Source: Phyllobacterium sophorae
GTDB taxonomy: Bacteria > Pseudomonadota > Alphaproteobacteria > Rhizobiales > Rhizobiaceae
Reading direction: 5' to 3'
NCBI RefSeq assembly: GCF_003010965.1
Contig: NZ_PGGM01000009.1
Location: 62,001 to 126,000 of the forward strand
Length of the DNA: 64,000 nucleotides
A program made the translations under genes and the position numbers. Below are positions 18,172 to 28,600 of this stretch, one piece after another (the stretch's first letter is position 1; each line of letters opens with the position of its first letter). Under the pieces are notes generated by a model. It was given only the letters and a program-made list of their open reading frames with translations. It was not told the origin of the DNA and searched no databases.

Positions 18172-19719
18172 CTATCCAACCTTGTCAGTCGAGGTTTCGT
18201 AGAGGACATTGCCCGTACTTGCCTCGACGCCGACAAGGCTCACATCATAGCCCCAAAGGCGGCGGACATGCCGCAGAGTGGCATCGCGTGTGTTCTCGCC
18301 GAGAATAATGCCGTCTCGGACCGTGTGTTGCAGGCGCAATTGACGATTACCCAAAAGATCCACGTCAACCACCTGGATGTTTGGCTGGTTCATCCCGAGA
18401 TCGTAGCTCCGGGCAAGGGTGCCGCGGACTTTTTCATAGCCGCGCTCATTGTGAATCGAGGCAACGCGGTAGTGGTTTTCCTTGGCATCGTCGACCAGTG
18501 CGAACAAGCGCATTTTGCGTATCAGGGCCGGGCTTAAATACTGCAGCAGGAATGACTCATCACGATGATTGGCCCATGCATCGAGCAAGGTCCCGCGCCA
18601 ATCGCCATTGCCGGCAAATTCGGGAAACCAGTCGCGATCCTCGGACGTAGGCTGCGTACAGATGCGTTCAATATCCTGCATCATGGCAAAACCCAGCGCG
18701 TAGGGATTGAGGCCGGAATAGCGCGGATCGTCGAACCCCGGTTGAAAGACGACATTGGAATGGCTGTGCAGCATCTCCAGCAAATGGCCTTCGCTGATCC
18801 TGCCTTTGTCGAAAAGCATGTTCATGATCGTGTAATGGACGAACGTGGCACAGCCCTCATTCATCACTTTGGTTTGGCGCTGCGGGTAGAAATATTGCGC
18901 GACGATACGGACGATACGAAGAATTTCACGTTGCCACGGTTCGAGTATGAGGCTGGTCTTCTCGAGGAAATAAAGCAGGTTTTCTTCCGGAAGATTGAGA
19001 GACTTCTTGCGCTCCAGCGCATCCAGCTCGGCCTCGGTCGAATCTTCGCTTTGCTTGGACTGTGGCAGCGTGCGCCACAAGTCACTGAAAATGCGGTCCT
19101 CATATTCCAACCGTTCGCGCACGCGTTCCTGTTCCTTTGCGGACGAAATGCGCGGCGGCCGTCGGTAACGGAATACGGCCTGATCCATCAGGGTGTGAGC
19201 TGCATCAAGGATCGATTCAACCTCGGAAAACCCGTACCGCTCTTCGCAACGTGCGACATAACCCTTGGCAAACTCCATGTAATTCAGGATTGCACTGGCA
19301 TCCGTCCATTGTTTGAACAGATAATTGTTCTTGAAAAAATGGTTGTGTCCGAAGGAAGCGTGCGCCGTCACAAGCGCTTGCAGCGCCATCGTATTCTCTT
19401 CCATCAAATAGGTAATACAAGGATTGGAATTGATGACGATTTCATAGGCCAGTCCACGCCGTCCCTTGCGGTAGAGGTAATTCTCGTAGACGAAATGCTT
19501 GCCGAAGGACCAGTGCTGATAGATCAACGGCATGCCGTTGGAGGAATAGGCGTCGAGCATTTGCTCGGATGAAATGATTTCGAGCTGGTTTGGATAGACA
19601 TCGAGGCCAAGATCTCCGAGAGCTATCTCCTTGATTGCGTCATAAGTGCGGGACAGTGTATCGAAGCTCCAGTCGGAGCCATGGAACAGAAGGTCAGACG
19701 TACCCGCACCCTTGCTCAT
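18172..19719 (-). CDS. spoVR: SpoVR family protein
   Basis: A 515-residue member of the SpoVR family, named after a Bacillus cortex protein but widespread in non-sporulating proteobacteria. Typical blocks include YQHWSFGKHF, LAYEIVINSNPC and HASFGHNHFFKNN. Its biochemical function is unknown. It lies 12 bp after yeaH in the conserved prkA-yeaH-spoVR operon, associated in enterobacteria with nitrogen starvation and stationary phase. Confidence 0.93.
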   Translation of the reverse strand: MSKGAGTSDLLFHGSDWSFDTLSRTYDAIKEIALGDLGLDVYPNQLEIISSEQMLDAYSSNGMPLIYQHWSFGKHFVYENYLYRKGRRGLAYEIVINSNPCITYLMEENTMALQALVTAHASFGHNHFFKNNYLFKQWTDASAILNYMEFAKGYVARCEERYGFSEVESILDAAHTLMDQAVFRYRRPPRISSAKEQERVRERLEYEDRIFSDLWRTLPQSKQSEDSTEAELDALERKKSLNLPEENLLYFLEKTSLILEPWQREILRIVRIVAQYFYPQRQTKVMNEGCATFVHYTIMNMLFDKGRISEGHLLEMLHSHSNVVFQPGFDDPRYSGLNPYALGFAMMQDIERICTQPTSEDRDWFPEFAGNGDWRGTLLDAWANHRDESFLLQYLSPALIRKMRLFALVDDAKENHYRVASIHNERGYEKVRGTLARSYDLGMNQPNIQVVDVDLLGNRQLRLQHTVRDGIILGENTRDATLRHVRRLWGYDVSLVGVEASTGNVLYETSTDKVG

Positions 19720-19731
19720 CGGTTGTGACCC

Positions 19732-21057
19732 TCAGCCGTTCTTCGCAGAAGTTGATTGCTTGGCAAAAAGCTGACGGAAGACTGGATAGATATCCCCGGG
19801 CTTTGCAATTCGAGTCATCTGGAAATTCCGCCAGTTTTCTCCGACCTGGCGATAGGAACGCCAGAGTGAGGTGCCATTATCTGTCGATCTGAAAATGGCA
19901 CTTTCACGTTCGTCCAGAATCTCGACATAAGCGTAGTACTGGCAAAGCTTCATCAGTTCCTTGTTCAGCAGATTGACACAATGCTCGGAGTCGCCCGCAA
20001 GGTTATCGCCGTCGGATGCCTGAGCTGCATAAATGTTCCAGTCCCGGCTGGGGTAGCGGTCGAATATGATACGCTGCATTTCCTCGAGCGCGGTTGACAC
20101 GACCGTTCCGCCACTCTGTGTGCTGCGAAAGAACGTCTCTTCATCGACTTCATGAGCCTGATGGGTGTGACGGATGAAGACGATGTCGATGCGGTCGTAG
20201 CGCCGTTTGAGAAAGAGATGCAGCAACACAAAGAAGCGCTTGGCGAGATCCTTCTCGCGCTCGCCCATGGAACCAGAAACGTCCATAAGGCAGAACATTA
20301 CTGCATTTGCGTTCGGCAGGGGCTGCGGTTCGAAGCGATTGAAACGAATATCAACCGGATCAATATAGGCAACGACCTTGCGCCTGCGCTCCAGGATTGC
20401 CAGCTCCTCGCGCAACTCCGCAAGATGATTGAAAGCAGCAGTGCCCGGCTTCGGTTCCCTTGCCTCCAGCTTTGCGATCTCCTCCGCCAGAGCGTCCACG
20501 TGTGCCTGTTTCGGACGCTGAAGAGCAATGCGACGCCCGAAACTGTTGCGCATGGTCCGCCCAACATTGATATTGGTCGGCGATCCGGCGATCGTGAAGC
20601 CGGCCCGGCGTGGCTTGAACGCAACCGCTTCCTTTAAGCTTGACTTGACCATGTCCGGGAGCTCGAGATCTTCAAAAAACAGATCAAGAACCTCTTCGCG
20701 TGACAAAACAAACCGGAAATCGTCCTCCATCTCGCCTTCGGACGCTGCCCCCTTGCCGGCACCGGTCCCGCCCCCTTGGCCAGGCTTGGGGAGGCGGTCG
20801 CCGGAGATAAATTCCCGGTTGCCCGGCAAGACGTGTTCCCGCCGCCCGCTGCTCCGATCTGGTTGGAAGCTGGGCTCGCTGGTGCCATCTACGGGAAAAG
20901 GTACGGAGTGGCCGGCATCGACATCCACGATCTTCCCCGACTTTATTTGTTCGTGGACGGCACGTTTGAGCTCCACGCGCGCACGGCGCAGAAAGCGCTG
21001 GCGGTTGCTCAGGCTTTTGTCCTTGGGATTCAGGCGGCGATCGATGAAGCTCGGCAT
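19732..21057 (-). CDS. yeaH: YeaH/YhbH family (DUF444) protein
   Basis: A 441-residue DUF444 protein with a von Willebrand factor A-like C-terminal half; the metal-site motif MDVSGSMG lies around residue 253. The N-terminus is rich in Arg and Lys, and a Gly-rich linker (about residues 85-110) follows. It is the invariable middle gene between prkA and spoVR and may act with the PrkA kinase. Confidence 0.92.
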   Translation of the reverse strand: MPSFIDRRLNPKDKSLSNRQRFLRRARVELKRAVHEQIKSGKIVDVDAGHSVPFPVDGTSEPSFQPDRSSGRREHVLPGNREFISGDRLPKPGQGGGTGAGKGAASEGEMEDDFRFVLSREEVLDLFFEDLELPDMVKSSLKEAVAFKPRRAGFTIAGSPTNINVGRTMRNSFGRRIALQRPKQAHVDALAEEIAKLEAREPKPGTAAFNHLAELREELAILERRRKVVAYIDPVDIRFNRFEPQPLPNANAVMFCLMDVSGSMGEREKDLAKRFFVLLHLFLKRRYDRIDIVFIRHTHQAHEVDEETFFRSTQSGGTVVSTALEEMQRIIFDRYPSRDWNIYAAQASDGDNLAGDSEHCVNLLNKELMKLCQYYAYVEILDERESAIFRSTDNGTSLWRSYRQVGENWRNFQMTRIAKPGDIYPVFRQLFAKQSTSAKNG

Positions 21058-21078
21058 GCACGCACCTCTCTTCGGCGA

Positions 21079-23028
21079 TCAGCCGGCCTTGTTAACCCGC
21101 ATATACCAATCGACCAATCGACGAACCTGCCTCTCTGTATATCCGCGTTCTACCATGCGCTGGACGAATTCTGTGTGCTGCTTCTCGGTGGCGCCATCCT
21201 TTTTCGAGCCAAAGCTGATTACGGGCAACAAATCTTCGACTTGGCCGAACATGCGTTTCTCGATGACCTCACGCAGCTTTTCGTAGCTCGTCCACGAGGG
21301 GTTGCGGCCATTGTTCTTGGCCTTCGCCCGCAAGGTGAACTTCACGACCTCATTGCGGAAATCCTTGGGATTGGCAATTCCGGCCGGCTTTTCGATCTGC
21401 GACAATTCACTGTCGAGGATGCCACGGTTGAGTATCTGACCGGTATCGGGGTCCTTGTAGTCCTGATCCTCGATCCAGGCATCAGCATAAGCGATGTAGC
21501 GATCAAAGAGATTTTGTCCGTATTCACTATAGGATTCCAGGTAGGCCTTCTGAATTTCGTGGCCGATAAATTCGGCGTAACGTGTGGCAAGTTCTGATTT
21601 GATGAAGTCGAGATAGTTCGCCTCGACCTCCTGCGGGAACTGCTCGCGCTTGACGGACTGTTCCAGCACATACATCAGATGCACGGGGTCGGCTGCCACC
21701 TGCTTGGTGTCGTAGTTGAACGTTTCCGACAAAACCTTGAAAGCAAAGCGGGTGCTGATGCCATTCATGCCCTCATCCACACCGGCGGCATCGCGATATT
21801 CCTGCACCGATTTCGCTTTGGGGTCGGACTCGCGCAGGTTTTCGCCGTCGTAGACGCGCATTTTGGTGTAGAGCGGCGAATTCTCATGTTCTGCCAGACG
21901 CGTCGATACGGTGAAGCGGCTCAGAATTTCCAGCACTTCCGGTGCGCAAGGATTGTTGAGCAATTCGCTTTCACGCAACAGCTTCTCATAAATCTGCTTT
22001 TCTTCCGTGACCCGCAGACAATAGGGAACCTTGACGACCGACATGCGATCGAGGAACGCCTCATTGTTCTTGTTGTTCTTGAACTGCAGCCACTCCGATT
22101 CGTTGGAGTGGGCCAGAATAATTCCCTGGAAGGGGAATGCACCGAAGTTCTCGGTTCCGTTGTAATTGCCTTCCTGGGTGGCCGTCAGAAGCGGATGGAG
22201 CACTTTGATCGGCGCCTTGAACATCTCGACAAACTCGAGCATGCCTTGCGTTGTACGATTCAAGCCGCCACTGAACGAATAGGCGTCAGGATCGGCCTGA
22301 CTGAAGTTTTCGAGCTGCCGGATATCGACTTTGCCGACAAGCGAAGAGACGTCCTGGTTGTTTTCATCACCGGGTTCCGTCTTGGCGATGCCGATCTGGC
22401 GCAAGCGGGACGGCGTAAGCTTCACCACACTGAATTTCGAAATGTCACCGGCGAATTCATCAAGCCGTTTGGAGGCCCACGGCGAGATCAAACCATTGAG
22501 ACGGCGGCGCGCAATCCCGTATTTCTCTTCGAGAAGCCCTGACATGCGCTCTGGGTGGAAAAGCCCGAGCGGCGATTCAAATATCGGGCTGATCTGATTA
22601 CCGGCCTTCAGTGTGTAGATGGGCCTGTGTTCCATAAGCTGCTTCAGCCGCTCGGCCAGTGAGGACTTGCCACCACCAACGGGGCCGAGCAGATAGAGTA
22701 TCTGCTTTCGCTCTTCCAGGCCCTGAGCCGCATAACGGAAATAACCCACGATCCGCTCGATCGTGTCTTCCATGCCGTAAAAATCGGCAAATGCGGGATA
22801 AATCTTGATTGTCCGGTTGAGAAAGATGCGGCCGAGACGTTCATCGGTGCTGGTATCGATGAGCTTCGGCTCACCGATCGCGTCCACCATCCGTTCGGAA
22901 GCAGTAGCAAACATGCGCGGATCATTGCGGCAAGCGAGGAGATATTCCTGCAGGCTCATCTCTTCCTGCTTCTCGCTGCTGTAGATTTCAGAGAAGAGAC
23001 TAAATACGTCAGACGCTTGCGTAGTCAT
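21079..23028 (-). CDS. prkA: PrkA family serine protein kinase / AAA+ protein
   Basis: A 649-residue protein with an N-terminal AAA+ module (P-loop GPVGGGKSS at 115-123) and a C-terminal PrkA kinase-like domain. Family members have reported kinase activity and, in Bacillus, protease activity. The ATG at 23028 follows GGAGG in the correct position; a further upstream in-frame start adds six residues and is less supported. First gene of the module; the promoter must lie in the 336-bp gap upstream. Confidence 0.92.
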   Translation of the reverse strand: MTTQASDVFSLFSEIYSSEKQEEMSLQEYLLACRNDPRMFATASERMVDAIGEPKLIDTSTDERLGRIFLNRTIKIYPAFADFYGMEDTIERIVGYFRYAAQGLEERKQILYLLGPVGGGKSSLAERLKQLMEHRPIYTLKAGNQISPIFESPLGLFHPERMSGLLEEKYGIARRRLNGLISPWASKRLDEFAGDISKFSVVKLTPSRLRQIGIAKTEPGDENNQDVSSLVGKVDIRQLENFSQADPDAYSFSGGLNRTTQGMLEFVEMFKAPIKVLHPLLTATQEGNYNGTENFGAFPFQGIILAHSNESEWLQFKNNKNNEAFLDRMSVVKVPYCLRVTEEKQIYEKLLRESELLNNPCAPEVLEILSRFTVSTRLAEHENSPLYTKMRVYDGENLRESDPKAKSVQEYRDAAGVDEGMNGISTRFAFKVLSETFNYDTKQVAADPVHLMYVLEQSVKREQFPQEVEANYLDFIKSELATRYAEFIGHEIQKAYLESYSEYGQNLFDRYIAYADAWIEDQDYKDPDTGQILNRGILDSELSQIEKPAGIANPKDFRNEVVKFTLRAKAKNNGRNPSWTSYEKLREVIEKRMFGQVEDLLPVISFGSKKDGATEKQHTEFVQRMVERGYTERQVRRLVDWYMRVNKAG

Positions 23029-23364
23029 GTCAACCTCCAGCCGCATGCAAATTCAATGAATTTGAGCCGAAGGGGCCGCCCCTCCGCTCAGAAGGATTGC
23101 ATGCCGAACGCTTACAGTGTCGGGTGAGTCGCTGTACTGCGCAAGACACTGATTGCAGTATTATTGTATAGATGCAATCAAGACACGCAGTTGTGTCCTT
23201 TATTAGATGACGATCACCCTTTGTCGCCATGTCCCTCTTCACAGTATGTAGGAACCGTAAATGGCAAAGTGTATGGGTAATCAAAAAAGAATTTGCGCGT
23301 CTGGTACCCAGCGGAGCGACGCAATGCAGTTTGTGCTCCCAACTTGCTATCGATCTGTGGCAAG
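23029..23364. other. Intergenic region between prkA and the DUF2182 gene
   Basis: This 336-bp gap separates two minus-strand transcription units. It contains only short open frames without ribosome sites. Near prkA there are short inverted repeats (AAATTC-AAT-GAATTT at about 23049-23063 and GGGGC-C-GCCCC nearby) that could be regulatory, but I see no clear promoter or terminator. Confidence 0.4.
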
Positions 23365-24189
23365 TCAGAAGACCGCGCGACCTATTACCCACACTCCTGC
23401 TGCGCATAGTCCAAGGCCAAACAAGCGGGAGACACGGTGGCCGTTCGCAACCAGTTTTTCCGTGAGGATGAAGATCGCGATGGCAGCAATCCACAGGATA
23501 TTCATTATTCCGCCGACGAAGAGCAAACCCATCAGAGCCCAACAACACCCCACGCAGTAGAGGCCGTGGCGAAATCCAAGGCCAAGCGAGCCAAGCGGGT
23601 GACGCCGGAACCCGCCGTGCCGCTGAATGAACACGATCGGCGCCTGGCATTGCTTAAGGCAAACATCCTTAAGCGGCGTCCATTGAAACAGCCCGACAGC
23701 GATAAGCAAAATTCCGCTAAAAAATTTGCTCGCGCTCGTCATTGCGGGCGTGAGCAGCAGCATATTCTCCAAGGCCCATTGAGCAAGAGTTGCCACCAAG
23801 GAGAAAGAAGCCCAGGCGAGCAGATAGCCACCAAGGAAGAAACCGGTTGCGGCCAACGGCTTGCCCTGTAACGCACTCTGCCGGCCAACTCGCGCGTAAA
23901 GCAGGATCATCGGCGATGCAGACGGTGTCATCATACCGATCATCATGATGACCCACATCGAAAACATGACGGCGAACTCGGTCATGGTCCACGAACGCGG
24001 CTCGGGTGCCATCACCATATCATGTGAGCCAGCGCCCATTTCCATACCTGACATCGCCATGTCGCCGATATTCATGGAGCGCGCAAGCCACAGGACGTAA
24101 CACCATGCCATGACCGTCAGTGCAGTCATGCAAGCTGCGATGATGAGCTTATCCTGCCGGAGCACCGCTTCGAGTGAGGTATCGGTCAT
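23365..24189 (-). CDS. DUF2182 integral membrane protein
   Basis: A 274-residue membrane protein with about seven predicted spans, of the DUF2182 (COG5486, predicted metal-binding) family. A Met/His-rich external loop (GMEMGAGSHDM, about residues 44-54) and conserved Met-rich helices fit a metal-related role, but function is not established. It starts 5 bp after the DUF1326 stop, and the two families are commonly paired, so they very likely act together. Confidence 0.85.
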   Translation of the reverse strand: MTDTSLEAVLRQDKLIIAACMTALTVMAWCYVLWLARSMNIGDMAMSGMEMGAGSHDMVMAPEPRSWTMTEFAVMFSMWVIMMIGMMTPSASPMILLYARVGRQSALQGKPLAATGFFLGGYLLAWASFSLVATLAQWALENMLLLTPAMTSASKFFSGILLIAVGLFQWTPLKDVCLKQCQAPIVFIQRHGGFRRHPLGSLGLGFRHGLYCVGCCWALMGLLFVGGIMNILWIAAIAIFILTEKLVANGHRVSRLFGLGLCAAGVWVIGRAVF

Positions 24190-24194
24190 GGCAT

Positions 24195-24830
24195 TTAGTG
24201 TACAACGCCACTTTCAGTAATATGCAATCTGGCAAACTGTGCATGCGAGTCCGGAATGGACAGCTTCAGCGGGCCCCGCGTCTCAGCCCATCCGCGCCCC
24301 ACTTCACACACGTCGTATTCAAAACCATTTGGCAGGTTGATACGTGCGCGGTGCGTCTCGCCGGTAACAGGATTGAGGATAGGTTCCCCATGCGCCTCGA
24401 TCCATCCCGGAACGTTCAACCGCGCCGTCCGGCGATGTATGTCGACGTCGAAATCGACCTTTGCGAAAACCGGATCGTGGACTTTCTCGAATGTTGTCGA
24501 AAACACTTGAAAGAAAGTTGCACCCGGTTCGGTATCCAGTCCACTCAAGATGCGCAACAGCGCTTCGCGTTGCTCGGGCGAGGCGCGTTCATCGATGATT
24601 GGTACAGCCTGCCCCTTCCCTTCATGGATGGCCCCCGGCCACGCCACGATCATGCTGCAATTTAATCCATCAAGTTTAGTGGTGCCATGATGACCTTCTT
24701 CAATCGCAATTGCGGCTATGGCGCAGCAATTTCCCTTGGTGGGCAAAGCGTTGAACTGGCAAGGGCAGCCATATGCACAATTGCAATGCACGAATTCACG
24801 ACCTACCAGTGTCCATTTGACGTCAGGCAT
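24195..24830 (-). CDS. DUF1326 domain protein
   Basis: A 211-residue protein of the DUF1326 (COG5588) family. An N-terminal cysteine cluster HCNCAYGCPC gives C16, C18, C22 and C24, a plausible metal site, with an additional CC pair at about residues 35-36. No signal peptide is apparent. GGAGGAGAG lies directly before the ATG at 24830. First gene of a two-gene unit with the DUF2182 membrane protein. Its function is unknown; metal handling is a guess from cysteines and partner. Confidence 0.85.
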   Translation of the reverse strand: MPDVKWTLVGREFVHCNCAYGCPCQFNALPTKGNCCAIAAIAIEEGHHGTTKLDGLNCSMIVAWPGAIHEGKGQAVPIIDERASPEQREALLRILSGLDTEPGATFFQVFSTTFEKVHDPVFAKVDFDVDIHRRTARLNVPGWIEAHGEPILNPVTGETHRARINLPNGFEYDVCEVGRGWAETRGPLKLSIPDSHAQFARLHITESGVVH

Positions 24831-24913
24831 TCTCTCCTCCTTAATTGCTTCTAATTTTTACTCCATTCCCCAATGAATATTTTACAGTGTGCTTTGAGGC
24901 GCAAATTAGTGCA

Positions 24914-25594
24914 TTACCCTGCCACCTGTGATGCGGCAGACATCAATTCCTGTGGCGTCGGTACGCCGAACATATAGCGGCCTCCTTCGGGAACTTCGGT
25001 AAAGCTCCAGCGCACAACGCCGTCCCGGTCCAGCAGGAACTGACCGACCAGCTGACCCTCACCGGTTGCAATCATCTGCTCGTCGGCTTCGGTGACTTCA
25101 TAGCCATCTGCCTCGGCGAGATAGGTTCCGGCTGCAATGGGGTCCATCGGTTCAGGTAATTCTCCCGGCAGATCGACCCGCATTGACATCACCGCATCCT
25201 TGCTGAGCTTGTAGGGCCAGTTTGTTTCAGTTTCGGTGAACTCAATGTTGGGAAGGCCAAACGCGCGGTGTGAGACCCGCTCGGGATCGGACGCTGCCAA
25301 CAGATTGGGCAACGGGTGGTAACGGAAATATAAGCGGGCACGCTCAATCGGCGTATTCACCACCGTCAGGCTATCAATACCCTTCTCGCGCAATGCGCCT
25401 TCAAGTTGCGACATGGCAGCGATTTGGCGCCTGCAGAACGCGCAATGCAAACCACGGAACAGGCCGACTAATACCGGTTTGTGGCCGCGAAAGTCGTCGA
25501 TCGCCACTTTGCCCTGGCGCGTGATCGCATCAAGCACGACATTGGGCGCCCGGTCACCCGGCTGTAGCGGTCCTTTGATATGAGGCTCCGACAT
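24914..25594 (-). CDS. AhpC/TSA-type peroxiredoxin-like protein
   Basis: A 226-residue soluble thioredoxin-fold protein with redox pair C51-C54 in GLHCAFCRR, the position of the peroxidatic cysteine in AhpC/TSA proteins but in a CxxC arrangement. It belongs to the alkyl hydroperoxide reductase-like group with a C-terminal extension (GQFLLDRDGVVRWSF). It lies 18 bp downstream of the cyclase gene on the same strand and may be co-transcribed. It may reduce peroxides or protein disulfides; the substrate is unknown. Confidence 0.85.
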   Translation of the reverse strand: MSEPHIKGPLQPGDRAPNVVLDAITRQGKVAIDDFRGHKPVLVGLFRGLHCAFCRRQIAAMSQLEGALREKGIDSLTVVNTPIERARLYFRYHPLPNLLAASDPERVSHRAFGLPNIEFTETETNWPYKLSKDAVMSMRVDLPGELPEPMDPIAAGTYLAEADGYEVTEADEQMIATGEGQLVGQFLLDRDGVVRWSFTEVPEGGRYMFGVPTPQELMSAASQVAG

Positions 25595-25612
25595 ATGTCA
25601 TCCTCCTCTTGG

Positions 25613-28600
25613 CTAATCAAGAAACGGCAATACGACAAGCGCTTCGGGATCGAGTCCGTGCCTGGCGCAGATTTCTTGCGCCAGAGCAAAGTACCGTTCC
25701 GCCTCGGCCATATCATCGAGGTCGAGATTGAGCGTCGCCAAACCATCATAGCACGGAAACAGCAATTGTGGTTCGCCGGTTTTGCCTGCAACCTCAAGCG
25801 CTTCGTTGTAGCAATGGCGCGCCAGTTCCGGCTGGCCATGGCATTGATAGATCTGCCCGAGCACCGTCAACGGTACGGGGAGATGATCACGTTGATCCAA
25901 TGCACGATCGATCTCGATGGATCTTTTGGCAGCTGGCACCCCCTCATTCGCACAGCGATCCGTGAACGTGCAGCAAGCAACCGCAAGGTTGGCGAGGAGC
26001 TGCGCCTGAAACCCGAGGTCGCCGATGCGGCACGCCATTTCAAGCCCCCGCCGGCATGTCTCGATTGCCAATTGCGGATTGACTACGGTGTAGAGCACGC
26101 CAAGGTTGGTATAGCCGCGACAGGCAACACTAAGAAGCGCCGCATCTTCCGCGACTTTAACGCTTTGCTCTACCTCGCAGACCGCCTCCCGGTTTCGCCC
26201 GAGCCGCGCCAAGGCTACGCCCTTGGTATTGAGTGCCTCAGCAATGGCTCGGGTGGCCTCGATCTCGGCTTCTGCGTCAGCATCAGACACCAGTGACTTT
26301 GCGCAGCGCAATGCTTCGTCTGCCCACCTCACGGCACCAGCATGGTCGCCCGTACGAAACGCAAGGTGGCCGCGTTCCTGCAAAAGGTGCGCGCGCTCGA
26401 TCGGCGAGTCGATGCCCTCAAGCAGTGTGGCTGCTTCAGTGTAGCGTATCTCGGCCTCGTCACGTTTGCCTGAGTCCCAAAGCAGGCGCCCAAGCTTGCG
26501 CAGTATCCTTGCTGAAGCCTCGGGGTGACCTGCACTTCGAAAGACTTTCAGTACTTTCTGGTAATACGCGTTGGCCGTGTCACGTTCTCCGGCGGGTCCG
26601 CAAAGATCGGCAATTCGTTCGCACAGGAGAAGCCATTCCGTCCCTTGATCGCCAGCATCCGACAAAGCGTCCAGCGCCTGTCGATAGAGACGGATCGCAT
26701 CGTCATTGGCATATGTTTTGCGGGCCCTGTCACCCGCCGTGGTCAGATAACGTGCGCCTTTCTTCCTCGCTGGGGTTTGGCTGAAATGGTGTCCCAGCAA
26801 TATCAAATCTTCGAGACGTTCGGGATCGCTGCCGTACAATCGCTCCAAGGTGACACCGACCAGGCTGTGCATCTCGGTGCGCCGTTGCAGCAGCAGATTT
26901 TGGTAGATCACATCATGAAGCAACGTCTGCGTGAATCGGTACGTCCGTGACGACACCGGGCCGGCGCTGGTGACTTCCTCAATGATCTCCGCGTCACAAA
27001 GAATATCCAGCCCGACTTCCACATTGGCCTGATCACCCGCGATGGATTTCAGCAGGATTGCATCGAAGTGAGGACCGATAACGGCAGCCTCCTGGGCTAA
27101 TCTGCGTGCCTCTGGCGGTAATCTGTCCATCCGTGCAAGCAACATGGCCTGTATGCTCACAGGAATTTCAACGGTTGCTTCTTTTGCCGCAATTCGCCAA
27201 CGCGGGCCATCACGTTGTACGGCACCGACTTCAATAAGTCCGCGCAGGATCTCCTCAATAAACAAAGGATTGCCACTTGCACGCTCGAGAATCCGGTTGC
27301 ACAGATCGGCAGGCAACCCACGCCGGCTGGGGCCAAAAAAAGCGGTGAGCAGTTGTCGGCCTTCACTGGCAGGTAGAGGGGCTAGCCGCAAAGCTGTCAG
27401 GCTGGTTCGGCTTGAATCGAGCATGTCCGTATCGAATGCCGGCCGGTGCGTCGTCACAAGCATGAAGCGGCTTCGCTCAAGCCGGTCCATCAAAAAGCGC
27501 AATGCCTCAAGTGAAGCAGTGTCAGCCCAATGCAGGTCTTCGACGACAAGCAACAGCGGTGTGCGCGCCAGGCGCCGCTCGAAAATGACACGGATCGCGT
27601 AGAAAATCTGTCGCCGCAACTGCTCAGGTTCGACATGCTTCAGCACACCGTCAGGATCGCCAATACCGAGAATGTAGAACAGGAGCGGCATCAGTTGCTC
27701 GACGTCTTCAATTGCAAGGCCGAGCCCGTTCAACCCAGTTGCAAGTAACTCCCTGGTCCTTTCGGCCGTTTCGGTCGGTGCGATTTCGTAAGCGCTGCGC
27801 AACACGGCGGCGAGTGTGCCGTAGGATTGTTCACCGAGTGGCGAACAGACGGCCCGCCGGACGACGACGTTAGTGAAACGTTCGTCGTTGCCTGCGCGAG
27901 CGAGGAACTCGTCAGTCAGGCGCGATTTCCCGATGCCCGCCTCGCCGATCAGCCTTATCAGCTGCGCTGCACCGCCGCACGCAAGATTGAGACAGCTGAG
28001 CATGCGGGTTAGTTCGGCATCGCGCCCGATCATCGGTGCACTGAGGCCAAGCGTTTCAAGTCCGCGTGCTGCGCGCGGCGCGTCAAGCGGTCCCACCAAT
28101 CGATGTACCAGAACGCTGCCGATTTTACCTCGCAACGCGACGTCGCCGATGAGGTCGTATGCAAATGCATGCCGGGTAAGGCGGTAAGTCAGCGGCCCAA
28201 CGAGTACTTCCCCAGGTTCTGCCATCGACTGCAGTCGCTGAGCGCTGTTGACCGTATCGCCCGTCACCGAATAGGATTTGGCATTACCTGCCCCGAACCC
28301 ACCGGTAACAACTGGGCCGGTGTTGACCCCCACATGCAATACAAGAGGCACATGAACGCGTGCTTGCCAGCGCTGACCTACATCCGCCGCCCTGTCCACC
28401 ATATCCAGAGCTGCGCGAAGGGCCCGTTCGGGATCATCTTCGTGTGCAACCGGGGCGCCGAACAATGCGAGCATTGCATCGCCGATGAATTTGTCGACAA
28501 ATCCTCCAAAGCTCTGCACCGCTACCGTTAGCTCCTCGAACAGTTCGTTCTGAAGAGTTTGCATGACTTCCGGATCGAGCTGCTCGCTCAAAGCAGTGAA

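Noticed and set aside
18565..19572. A 335-codon plus-strand frame opposite spoVR
   Set aside because: Antisense to a well-conserved SpoVR protein, with no domain or start signal.
21679..22542. A 287-codon plus-strand frame opposite prkA
   Set aside because: Antisense shadow of PrkA; sequence has no family resemblance.
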